DNA of 64,000 nucleotides from Jidongwangia harbinensis (lineage in GTDB: Bacteria > Actinomycetota > Actinomycetes > Mycobacteriales > Micromonosporaceae), in contig NZ_JAIWNC010000002.1 in the NCBI RefSeq assembly GCF_020216025.1, positions 62,001-126,000 on the forward strand, written 5' to 3'. Shown piece by piece: positions 46,553 through 54,318 of the stretch. The notes under the pieces were generated by a model. It was not told the origin of the DNA. It made no database searches and was given only the letters and a program-made list of their open reading frames with translations. Position 1 is the stretch's first letter. The number at the start of each line of letters is the position of its first letter. Position numbers and translations under genes: made by a program.

Positions 46553-47284
46553 GTGAAGTTCGTACGCATGGAGTCCGGCGACGTCGACGACCAGCCGTAC
46601 TGGCAGCAACGCGGATGGCTGCTGTCGGCGGCGTTCGTCACGGTGCTGTTCTGTGTCGGGGGAGTTTTCGCGGTCGCCGCCAGCTGGGGGGACGACGGCG
46701 AGCGGCGGGCCGCGCCGGCCGCGGTCATCGGCGCGGCGAAGCAGGACGGCGCCCGCCCCGACGGCTGCCGCACCGATGACACCGACCGCAGCATCCCGGT
46801 GCGGCCGCCGGCCGACATCACCTGGCGGCCGCTGAACGGCGCGAAGGTTCCGCTGTCCGCGTCGGCCGGCCCGTTGAAGACGAGCGGGCCGCTGATGTGG
46901 TGCTTCGCGCACACCCCGATGGGCGCGGTCATGGCGGCCCACGTCATTCCGCGACACATGAGCGGCCCGGACTGGCGCGAGGTGGCCGAGCAGCAGCTGA
47001 TGCCGGGTGCCGGCCGGGAGGTGTTCGTGGCGATGCGGTCGTCCCTCCCGGACGAACCGGCGGCGTCCAGCGAAACCTCCCTGGCCGGGTTCAGCATGGT
47101 GTCGTACCAACTGGACAAGGCCACCGTCCGGCTCCTGCTGAAGCAGGGGAAGCTGTACGCCGCAACGGATTACACGGTGGCGTGGGACGGCGCCGACTGG
47201 AAGGTGCAGCCGATGTCCAGCGGCGACCTGCACACGCCCCTGGCGCTGGTCGGCACCGGCGGCTTCGTGATGTGGGAGGCCTGA
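46553..47284 (+). CDS. VirB8/TcpC-like single-helix protein (DUF8175-like)
   Basis: A 243-residue protein starting at GTG 46553. Bitopic: cytoplasmic VRMESGDVDDQPYWQQRGWLLS, one helix (AAFVTVLFCVGGVFAVAASWG) and an exported domain of about 190 residues (IPVRPPADITWRPLNGAKVPLSASAGPLKTSGPLMWCFAHTPMGAVMAAHVIPRHMSGP ... LHTPLALVGTGGFVMWEA). This is the topology of VirB8/TcpC conjugation proteins and the position fits, though sequence similarity is to actinobacterial uncharacterised DUF8175-type proteins only. Its stop is 1 bp from the next start. Confidence 0.7.
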   Translation: MKFVRMESGDVDDQPYWQQRGWLLSAAFVTVLFCVGGVFAVAASWGDDGERRAAPAAVIGAAKQDGARPDGCRTDDTDRSIPVRPPADITWRPLNGAKVPLSASAGPLKTSGPLMWCFAHTPMGAVMAAHVIPRHMSGPDWREVAEQQLMPGAGREVFVAMRSSLPDEPAASSETSLAGFSMVSYQLDKATVRLLLKQGKLYAATDYTVAWDGADWKVQPMSSGDLHTPLALVGTGGFVMWEA

Positions 47285-47285
47285 G

Positions 47286-48521
47286 GTGGCGAGCTGTTCC
47301 ACCGGTGACGCCATCTACGGAGGGGCGTTCGGCGGACTGGCGAAGTTCCTCGACGGCGGCATCGAGGGCATGCTCAACGACATCGCGTCCGCCATCATGA
47401 AGGCCGCGGTCAGCCTCTTCGCCGACCTGGCCGGCAAGATCCCGTCCTTTCCGACGAACAGCTCCGGAAAGTACGACGCCAGCCTGCTCGGCGACATCGG
47501 CCTGCAGATCAACTGGCTGGTGGTCGCCATCGCGGTGGCCTCCATCCTGGTCGCCGCCGCGCGGATGGCCCTGGAACGCCGTGGGCAGGCCGGCACCACG
47601 GCACTCAAGGGCATGCTGAAGGTCATCCTGGTGTCCAGCGGCTTCTCCTACGTGATCATCAAGCTGGCCGAACTCGCCGACCACTACAGCACCCACCTGT
47701 ACAAGGCCGGGCTCGAGGAACAGCTCAAGACGATCGCCTCCTGCGGGACCGACTCGCTCACCGCCTTCCTCCTGATCATCATCGGGCTGCTGCTGATCCT
47801 GGCCGGCATCATCCACATCCTGCTGCTGTACATCCGGCTCGGCCTGATGGTGCTGCTCGCCGGAACCCTGCCGCTGGCCGCCGCGGCGTCGATGACCGAG
47901 TGGGGCGGCTCGTGGTGGAAGCGGCACATCGCCTGGATGGTCGCCTGGCTCGCCTTCAAACCCGCGACCGGCCTGGTGATGTACTCCGGCGCCGTGATGC
48001 TCAACTCGCAGGCGGGCGCCGAGGCCGTACACATGAAGATCGCCGGCTGTGGCGTGCTGCTGCTGTCCGCGGTGGCGTTGCCGGCTCTGCTCCGGCTCGT
48101 CGTCCCGGCGCTCAGTGAGCTGGGTTCGTCCAACCCCACCGGTGCGATGGCCGGTGCCGCGGCCGGCGGCGCGGCGAAGGCCACCGGCGCCGTCGCGTCG
48201 GGCGCCCTCGGCTACGCCTCCCGGGGTTCCTCCGGCGGCGGTGGTGGCGGCAGCCGGAGCGGCGGCGGTGCCTCCGGCGCGGCGTCGACCGGTGGCGGCA
48301 GCGGTGGCGGTGGCGGCGGCGGTGGTGGCGGGCCGTCCGGCGGTGGCGGCAGCGGCCGGTCCGTGGGCCGGACCCTGGTGTCCGGCGCGGCACGTGGTGC
48401 GGCCGGCGTCGCCGGGGTCGCCGCCTGGGGCGCGGCGGCCGTGGGGTCGGCGGCGGCCCAGCACGGCGTGAACGCGGTGTCCAGCGCCCTGCCCGGCCAG
48501 GGCGACAGCCAACAGCGTTAG
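47286..48521 (+). CDS. VirB6/TrbL-like polytopic membrane protein
   Basis: A 411-residue protein starting at GTG 47286. About six membrane helices (IGLQINWLVVAIAVASILVAAARMAL, LTAFLLIIIGLLLILAGIIHILLLYIRLGLMVLLAGTLPLAAAASM, WMVAWLAFKPATGLVMYSGAVML, CGVLLLSAVALPALLRLVVPAL) and a WWKRHIAWM motif resemble TrbL/VirB6 channel proteins. The last 130 residues are Gly/Ser/Ala-rich, with a very glycine-heavy run around 48240-48350, probably disordered in the cytoplasm. Confidence 0.82.
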   Translation: MASCSTGDAIYGGAFGGLAKFLDGGIEGMLNDIASAIMKAAVSLFADLAGKIPSFPTNSSGKYDASLLGDIGLQINWLVVAIAVASILVAAARMALERRGQAGTTALKGMLKVILVSSGFSYVIIKLAELADHYSTHLYKAGLEEQLKTIASCGTDSLTAFLLIIIGLLLILAGIIHILLLYIRLGLMVLLAGTLPLAAAASMTEWGGSWWKRHIAWMVAWLAFKPATGLVMYSGAVMLNSQAGAEAVHMKIAGCGVLLLSAVALPALLRLVVPALSELGSSNPTGAMAGAAAGGAAKATGAVASGALGYASRGSSGGGGGGSRSGGGASGAASTGGGSGGGGGGGGGGPSGGGGSGRSVGRTLVSGAARGAAGVAGVAAWGAAAVGSAAAQHGVNAVSSALPGQGDSQQR

Positions 48522-48548
48522 CCAGCACGAACGAGAGGTACGACGATC

Positions 48549-50042
48549 ATGACCACGGAAGCGATCCGGACCCGGACGTACGGCAACTGGCGCCGCCCGC
48601 GCAAGGCCGGACTGGGTTCGTTCGGCCTGATCGGCACGGTGGGGATCTTCGGTGGACTCGTCGTCGTCCTGCTCGCCTCGTTGATGTCGCTGCAGGCGGC
48701 GCTGGTGGTCGGCACCCCGATCGTCATCGCGGTGGGACCGCTGGCGTTCCGGACCCAGGACGGGCGCAACGTCTACAACCTGCTCGCCCTGCGGGTGGGC
48801 TGGTTCCGGCGCAAGACCGCCGGGCAGCACGTGTACGTGTCCGGTCCGCTGTCCGCCCGCCCGGGCGGCCGGTTCCGCCCGCCCGGGATGCTCAGCAAGG
48901 TCACCATGCTGGAGGGGCGCGACCCGTACGACCGCGCGTTCGGCGTGCTGTACCACCGGTACCGCCAGCTCTACACCGTGGTGATCAGCTGTGAGCCGGA
49001 CGGCGGTTCCCTGGTGGACGCGGAACAGACCGACATCTGGGTGGCGATGTGGGGCGAGTGGCTGTCCCGGCTCGCCCACGAGCCGGGTCTGCGCGGCGCC
49101 GCGGTGATCGTGGAGACCGCGCCGGACCCGGGTACCCGGCTGGCCACCGAGATCCTGCCCCGGATCGCGCCGGACGCGCCCGCCGCGGCCCGCGCCGTGA
49201 TGGAGGAGGTGGTGGCCCGGTATCCCGCCGCGTCGTCGGAGATGAACACCTACATCACGCTCACCTACGGCACGCCGGGCGGCCAGCGCGGCAAGCACGA
49301 CGAGATCCTGGCCGACCTGGCGCTGCGCATCCAGGGTCTGCTGGACGGCCTGATCGAGGCCGGCGGCGGATCGGCGGAACCGCTGTCGGCGGAGCGGATC
49401 GCCGACGTGGTCCGGGTGGCGTACGACCCGGCGGTCGCGGCGGACGTGCTCGACGTGCGGGCCCAGCACGGCGGCACCGGCCTGTCCTGGGCCGACGCCG
49501 GCCCGGCCGCGACCCGGGAGACGGTGAACGCGTACCAGCACGACTCCGGCGTGTCCCGGAGCTGGCTGCTGACCCTGGCGCCGCGCGGCACGGTCCGCTC
49601 GAACGTGCTGCGGAGCCTGCTCGACCCGGCGCCGAGCATCCGCCGGAAGCGCGTGGCGATCTTCTACCGTCCGATCGATCCGGCCACCTCGGCGCGCATC
49701 GTGGAGTCGGACCGCCGCAGTGCCCAGTTCATGGCCACCTCCACCCGCGGCATGGTGCGCGCCCGGGCGGCGTCCGAGGTGGCCGCGGCCGAGCAGACCG
49801 CGTCCGAGGAGGCGGCGGGCGCCGGCCTGGTGGAGTTCTCCATGGTGGTGACGATCACCGTGGACAGCATGGAGGCGATCGCCGACGCCAACGTGACCAT
49901 CCGCAACCTGCTGGGCGCCACCCGGCTCGCGATGCGCCCGGCCGACCGGATGCAGGCCGCCGCGTTCTCCTGCGCGCTGCCGGTCGGCATCCTGCCGTGG
50001 GAACAGACCATGGTCCCGCACGACATTCAGGAGGCACTGTGA
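48549..50042 (+). CDS. SCO6880-like protein (PrgI/VirB3-like start, VirB4-like N domain)
   Basis: A 497-residue protein (ATG 48549). Residues 20-75 hold two helices (LGSFGLIGTVGIFGGLVVVLLASLMSLQAALVVGTPIVIAVGPL) in the PrgI/VirB3 style, and residues 100-495 a soluble domain without a P-loop (MLEGRDPYDRAFGVLYHRYRQLYTVVISCEPDGGSLVD ... ATRLAMRPADRMQAAAFSCALPVGILPWEQTM) like the N-terminal part of VirB4. This split, with the ATPase as the next gene, is the SCO6880 arrangement of Streptomyces. The stop overlaps the ATPase start (GTGA). Confidence 0.85.
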   Translation: MTTEAIRTRTYGNWRRPRKAGLGSFGLIGTVGIFGGLVVVLLASLMSLQAALVVGTPIVIAVGPLAFRTQDGRNVYNLLALRVGWFRRKTAGQHVYVSGPLSARPGGRFRPPGMLSKVTMLEGRDPYDRAFGVLYHRYRQLYTVVISCEPDGGSLVDAEQTDIWVAMWGEWLSRLAHEPGLRGAAVIVETAPDPGTRLATEILPRIAPDAPAAARAVMEEVVARYPAASSEMNTYITLTYGTPGGQRGKHDEILADLALRIQGLLDGLIEAGGGSAEPLSAERIADVVRVAYDPAVAADVLDVRAQHGGTGLSWADAGPAATRETVNAYQHDSGVSRSWLLTLAPRGTVRSNVLRSLLDPAPSIRRKRVAIFYRPIDPATSARIVESDRRSAQFMATSTRGMVRARAASEVAAAEQTASEEAAGAGLVEFSMVVTITVDSMEAIADANVTIRNLLGATRLAMRPADRMQAAAFSCALPVGILPWEQTMVPHDIQEAL

Positions 50043-51808
50043 CCCGCGGCGGCACCCGGCTGCGCGTACTGGACCTGGGCGCGCACTACCAGCGCGGGGC
50101 GGCCGGCCCGGCGAACGCCCTCAACGGCGTGGTCGTGCCGCCGCCGGAACTGCAGGACCGCGAGCCCGACGAGGTCGGCGACCGGAGCCCGCGGGCGATC
50201 AAGAAGGAGAACAAGCGGCGCGCCCGGGCCGAACTGATGGAGAAGCGGCGCCGGGAACGCGCGGCCAAATTGAACCGGGCGGACGCCGTCCCGCACCGCG
50301 GAGCCCCGATGCCGGGCGGTGGGCGGGTCGCCCCGATGGACCCGCCGGCGCTGTGGCGCGCCACCACGGTGCAGGCGTGCGGGCTGTGGCCGTTCGCGTC
50401 CGGTTCCGGCGCCCCGATGGTCGGCGTGCCGCTGGGCCAGCACATCGGCACCGGCGCCACGGTGTGCGGCGACCCGCTGTCCTGGTTCACCCGGGCCCGC
50501 TACATCTCCAACCCGTCGCTGTTCATGCTCGGCATGCCGGGTCTGGGCAAGTCCACCCTGATCAACCGGATGCTCATCGGGCTCTCCGCCCAGGGCGTCA
50601 TCCCGCTGGTCCTCGGCGACCTGAAGCCGGACTACGCCGACACCGTGCGGGCGCTGGGCGGGCAGGTCATCTCCATCGCCCGGGGAATGGGCGGCCTGAA
50701 CGTCCTGGATCCCGGCGCGATGGGCGCCGCCGCGGCCCGGATCGGCGGCGAGGCCGGCCGGCTGCTCTCGGCCGAGACCCACGGCCGGGTGCTGAACATG
50801 GTCGCCGCGCTGCTCACCATCGTGCGGGGCGCGCCGATCAGCGACCACGAGCAGTCGGTGCTCTCCGCGTGCCTGCGGCACCTGCGGGACCGCACCCCGG
50901 TCGGCCAGAGTTTCCTGTTGCCGGACCTGCTGCGGGTCCTGGAGGAAGGGCCGCCGGCGGTCCGGCAGATCACCCTCGACCGTGGCCAGGAGTCCCGCTA
51001 CCGGGACCAGGTGGACCCGCTGCACCGCTCGTTGCTCGGCATCCTGGACGGGCCGCTGGGCGACACCTTCGCCTCGCAGACGTCGACCCACATCGACCCG
51101 AACGCCAGCGCCGTGTGCATCGACATCTCCCGGATCGGCGAGTCGGACAGCCAGCTGACCGCCGCCGCGATGCTGGCGGCCTGGTCGGACGGCCTCGGTA
51201 CGGTCGCCGCCTCGCACGCCCTCGCCGACGCCGGTCTGGCACCGCGGCGCTGGTTCTTCACCGTGCTCGACGAACTCTGGCGGCCGCTGCGGGCCGCCTC
51301 CGGCATCGTCGACCGGATCGACGCCCTGACCCGCCTCAACCGGTCCCTGGGCCTCGGCGACGCCAAGATCACACACACCCTGAAGGACGCCGAGGCGCTC
51401 GGCACCGAGGCGGACAAGGCGAAGGCCCGCGGCTTCGTGGAGCGGGCCGGCATGGTGGCCTGCGCCGGGCTGCCCCGGGCCGAGATGGAGGACCTGGGCA
51501 AGGTCGTCGGCCTCTCCCGGCGCGAGATCGAACTCGTCTCGTCCTGGTCCTCGCCGCCCGGCTGGGCGCAGAGCGGGGACCACGAGGAGCCGCCCGGCCG
51601 CGGCCGGTTCCTGATCAAGGTCGGCGGTCGCCCCGGCATCCCGATCCGGGTGTCCATCACCGACACCGAACGCCATCTGCACGACACCAACACCCGCTGG
51701 GTGCAGAACGGCTACGCGGAGGAGCAGGCGGCCGCCCGGGCCGCCGAGGAGGCGGCGATCGCGGCCGGAGACATCCGGTTCGCCCAGCCGGGAACGGGGA
51801 TCGGATGA
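50039..51808 (+). CDS. VirB4-like secretion ATPase
   Basis: A 589-residue ATPase from GTG 50039. A basic, coiled-coil-like 60 residues (RAIKKENKRRARAELMEKRRRERAAKLNR) lie before the RecA-type core: Walker A GMPGLGKST (165-173), PLVLGDLKPDYADTVRALGGQVI, and Walker B VLDELWRPLRAAS. The helical C-terminal part (GRFLIKVGGRPGIPIRVSITDTERHLHDTNTRW) closes the domain. It powers assembly or transport. ATGA-type overlap with the next gene. Confidence 0.88.
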   Translation: MTRGGTRLRVLDLGAHYQRGAAGPANALNGVVVPPPELQDREPDEVGDRSPRAIKKENKRRARAELMEKRRRERAAKLNRADAVPHRGAPMPGGGRVAPMDPPALWRATTVQACGLWPFASGSGAPMVGVPLGQHIGTGATVCGDPLSWFTRARYISNPSLFMLGMPGLGKSTLINRMLIGLSAQGVIPLVLGDLKPDYADTVRALGGQVISIARGMGGLNVLDPGAMGAAAARIGGEAGRLLSAETHGRVLNMVAALLTIVRGAPISDHEQSVLSACLRHLRDRTPVGQSFLLPDLLRVLEEGPPAVRQITLDRGQESRYRDQVDPLHRSLLGILDGPLGDTFASQTSTHIDPNASAVCIDISRIGESDSQLTAAAMLAAWSDGLGTVAASHALADAGLAPRRWFFTVLDELWRPLRAASGIVDRIDALTRLNRSLGLGDAKITHTLKDAEALGTEADKAKARGFVERAGMVACAGLPRAEMEDLGKVVGLSRREIELVSSWSSPPGWAQSGDHEEPPGRGRFLIKVGGRPGIPIRVSITDTERHLHDTNTRWVQNGYAEEQAAARAAEEAAIAAGDIRFAQPGTGIG

Positions 51809-53625
51809 ACGCGAAGAGCGCCGGCAGCGGCGAGGTCGTGCCCTGGCTGATCCCGGGACTGGCCGCGGTCAACCTCGTGGTGTTCGCCGTGCTGTGGTTC
51901 GGCGGCACGCTCGGCGCCGGAGTGAGCGGGCACGGCTGGGAGCTGCCACCGTTCTCCGCCGGCACCTACTTCGCGGTCGCCACCGGGGACACCGGCTCGG
52001 TGTGGCCGGGCGCCTCGCCGTACGCGGTCTACGGCGGTACCGTCGTGATGCTGCTGATCGTCGCGCTCCCGCTGGTGCAGGTCGCCCGGAAGGTGTTCCG
52101 GACGATCACCAACGCGAAGCGGACGAAGGGGCTCGCCAAGGTCCGGGAACTGGAGAGCATGGCCCCGAAGGGCATCGCGGAACGGGCCCGCAGCCTGCGA
52201 CCGACGCTCAAGGGCGTCAAGCACCTCCACCCGGACGACACCGGGAATCTGCTCGGCGACCTCGAACCCTCCGGGCCCGAGCTGCGCTCCTCCTTCGAGG
52301 ACGTGGAACTGGACCTGATGGCGCCCCGGGCCGGCAAGTCCACCGGCATCGCCATCCCGCGCATCCTGCGCGCCCGCGGGCCGGTGCTGCTCACCTCGAA
52401 CAAGTCGGACGTCTTCACCGTCACCCGCCTGGCGCGCACCAAGGTCGGCCGGGTCTGGACCTTCGACCCGCAGGGCATCGCCCACTCGCCCCGCGAGATG
52501 TGGTGGGACATGCTGGCCGACTGCGACACCATCGAGGGCGCCCGCCGCCTCGCCGGCCACTTCGTCAGCTCGGTCAACGACGACTCCTCCAAGAAGGACT
52601 TCTGGATCTCGGCCGCGCAGAACACGCTCACCGCGCTGTTCCTCGCCGCCGCCCGCAGCGGCGCGAGCGTCACGGACCTGCTGGGATGGCTCGCCGACCC
52701 GGCCGACCGGACGCCGGTCGACGTGCTCCGCGAGGTCGGCATGCCGGCGATGGCGGAACAGCTGCAAGGCACCGTACGCGGCGCGGTGGAGACCCGCGAC
52801 GGCATCTACGAGACCGCCCGCCAGTGTGTCGCCTGCCTGCTGGACCCGGAGATCGTCGCCTGGGTCAGCCCCGACCCGAACCTGCCGGAGTTCCGGCCCG
52901 ACGAGCACGCCCTCAGCCGGGACACCCTGTATCTGCTGTCGAAGGACGGCGGCGGTTCCGCGGCCGGGGTGATCGCCGGCCTGGCCGACGCCACCATGCG
53001 CGCGGGCGTGGTCGCGGCCGAACGGATGGGTGGGCGCCTGGACCCGCCGATGACCGCGGTGCTGGACGAGGCGGCGAACGTCTGCCGCATCTCCGACCTG
53101 CCCGACCTGTACAGCCACTTCGGGTCGCGCGGCATCAACGTGGTGACGCTGCTGCAGAGCTACCGGCAGGGCGTGCGGGTCTGGGGCGAACCGGGCATGG
53201 ACGCCATGTGGAGCGCCGCGACCGTCAAGCTGCTGGGCGCCGGCCTGGACGACGCCGACTTCGTCGACAAGATCGCCCGCCTGGTCGGCCAGCACGACAC
53301 CAAGACGCCGAGCTGGTCCCGCAGCCGGGACGGGTCGTCGCGGTCGTACTCGTACCGGCAGGAACAGATCCTGCCCGCCGACAAGATCCGCGCCCTGCCG
53401 AAGGGTACGGCCCTGTTGCTGGCCACCGGTGTCCGCCCGGCGCTGATCCGCCTGCGGCCCTGGTACAAGGAGCCGAACGCCGGGCCCATCTCGGCGGCGG
53501 CGAAGGCCGAGGTGGAGGCCATCACCAAGCGGGCCGCCGCCCGGCTCACCCGCAAGCCGTCGTACCGGAGCCGGACCGGCGGCCCGTCCGGATACGCCGA
53601 CGTCGCCGACATCGGACAACGCTGA
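51805..53625 (+). CDS. VirD4/TraG-like type IV coupling protein
   Basis: A 606-residue protein (ATG 51805). Two N-terminal helices (VVPWLIPGLAAVNLVVFAVLWFGG and YGGTVVMLLIVALPLVQVA) precede the motor: Walker A APRAGKST (173-180), GPVLLTSNKSDVFTVTRLAR, Walker B-like MTAVLDEAANVCRISDLPDL and the RGINVVTLLQSYRQG sensor, all as in TraG/VirD4. It recognises substrates and feeds them to the channel. With the preceding genes it completes a type IV-type machine. Confidence 0.9.
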   Translation: MNAKSAGSGEVVPWLIPGLAAVNLVVFAVLWFGGTLGAGVSGHGWELPPFSAGTYFAVATGDTGSVWPGASPYAVYGGTVVMLLIVALPLVQVARKVFRTITNAKRTKGLAKVRELESMAPKGIAERARSLRPTLKGVKHLHPDDTGNLLGDLEPSGPELRSSFEDVELDLMAPRAGKSTGIAIPRILRARGPVLLTSNKSDVFTVTRLARTKVGRVWTFDPQGIAHSPREMWWDMLADCDTIEGARRLAGHFVSSVNDDSSKKDFWISAAQNTLTALFLAAARSGASVTDLLGWLADPADRTPVDVLREVGMPAMAEQLQGTVRGAVETRDGIYETARQCVACLLDPEIVAWVSPDPNLPEFRPDEHALSRDTLYLLSKDGGGSAAGVIAGLADATMRAGVVAAERMGGRLDPPMTAVLDEAANVCRISDLPDLYSHFGSRGINVVTLLQSYRQGVRVWGEPGMDAMWSAATVKLLGAGLDDADFVDKIARLVGQHDTKTPSWSRSRDGSSRSYSYRQEQILPADKIRALPKGTALLLATGVRPALIRLRPWYKEPNAGPISAAAKAEVEAITKRAAARLTRKPSYRSRTGGPSGYADVADIGQR

Positions 53626-53699
53626 CCGGGTCGCACCATCGACCCCGGTGGGCAGGCACCGCCGGACCGGCGGTCGACAAATGAAGGAGGGTGTCCGCG

Positions 53700-54290
53700 G
53701 TGCGGCGACGTGCAGAGCAGACCGAGCCGACGCCGGCGCAACGCTGGGTGCAACAGAGCTACCAGACCGACGCCGACCGCGCGCCGAAGCCGCGCCGGGC
53801 GCACCGGTTCGCGATCGCCGCGCTGGGCGGCGCGGTGCTGCTCGCCGGCACCGGCGTCACGGTGGTCCGCGGCTGGCCCGGCCGGACCCTCACGGCGGCG
53901 TCCGGACCGTCCGGCGAGGTGGTGTCCGGCCCCCGGATCACGTCCGACGACCCGACCCTGTGCCTGGCCGCCGTCGCCGACCGCGACGGCGCCACGCTGA
54001 CGCTGCTCGGCTGCGACGGATCCCCGGCCCAGCAGTGGCGGCCCGGGCCCGGCTCCTCCCTCCGGATCGGCGACCGGTGCATGGAGGTGACCGGCGCCGG
54101 CCAGCCGGCACGGCTGGCCCGCTGCAGCGGAGCCCGGTCCCAGCGGTTCCTGGCCGACGGTGGCAGGCTGGTCGGCGAACCCGCCACGTGCCTCGACGTG
54201 ACGGGACCGCGGGTCGCTGCGGGCGCGGGCATCGTCGGCCGGGCCTGTGACCGGACCACCGCCCGCAACTGGTGGCGGGCGGACGGCTGA
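53700..54290 (+). CDS. Membrane-anchored ricin-type beta-trefoil protein
   Basis: A 196-residue protein. GTG 53700 is chosen because AAGGAGG (53684-53690) is 9 bases upstream; the in-frame GTG at 53691 touches that site. One helix (FAIAALGGAVLLAGTGVTVV, about 36-55) anchors an exported beta-trefoil with Q-x-W-like repeats (AQQWRPG, SQRFLAD, ARNWWRA) and paired cysteines (LCLAAV, LGCDGS, RCMEVTG, RCSGAR, TCLDV, RACDR). Ricin modules bind sugars, so it may attach the machinery or the cell to a polysaccharide. Confidence 0.8.
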   Translation: MRRRAEQTEPTPAQRWVQQSYQTDADRAPKPRRAHRFAIAALGGAVLLAGTGVTVVRGWPGRTLTAASGPSGEVVSGPRITSDDPTLCLAAVADRDGATLTLLGCDGSPAQQWRPGPGSSLRIGDRCMEVTGAGQPARLARCSGARSQRFLADGGRLVGEPATCLDVTGPRVAAGAGIVGRACDRTTARNWWRADG

Positions 54291-54318
54291 CCGGCACACC
54301 GAGCGGAAGGGGGAAGGC

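Noticed and set aside
47091..50021. Very long open frames on the strand opposite the secretion genes, and similar long antisense frames throughout
   Set aside because: They are Arg/Gly/Pro-rich mirrors of well-supported genes without ribosome sites or recognisable domains; a normal effect of high GC content.
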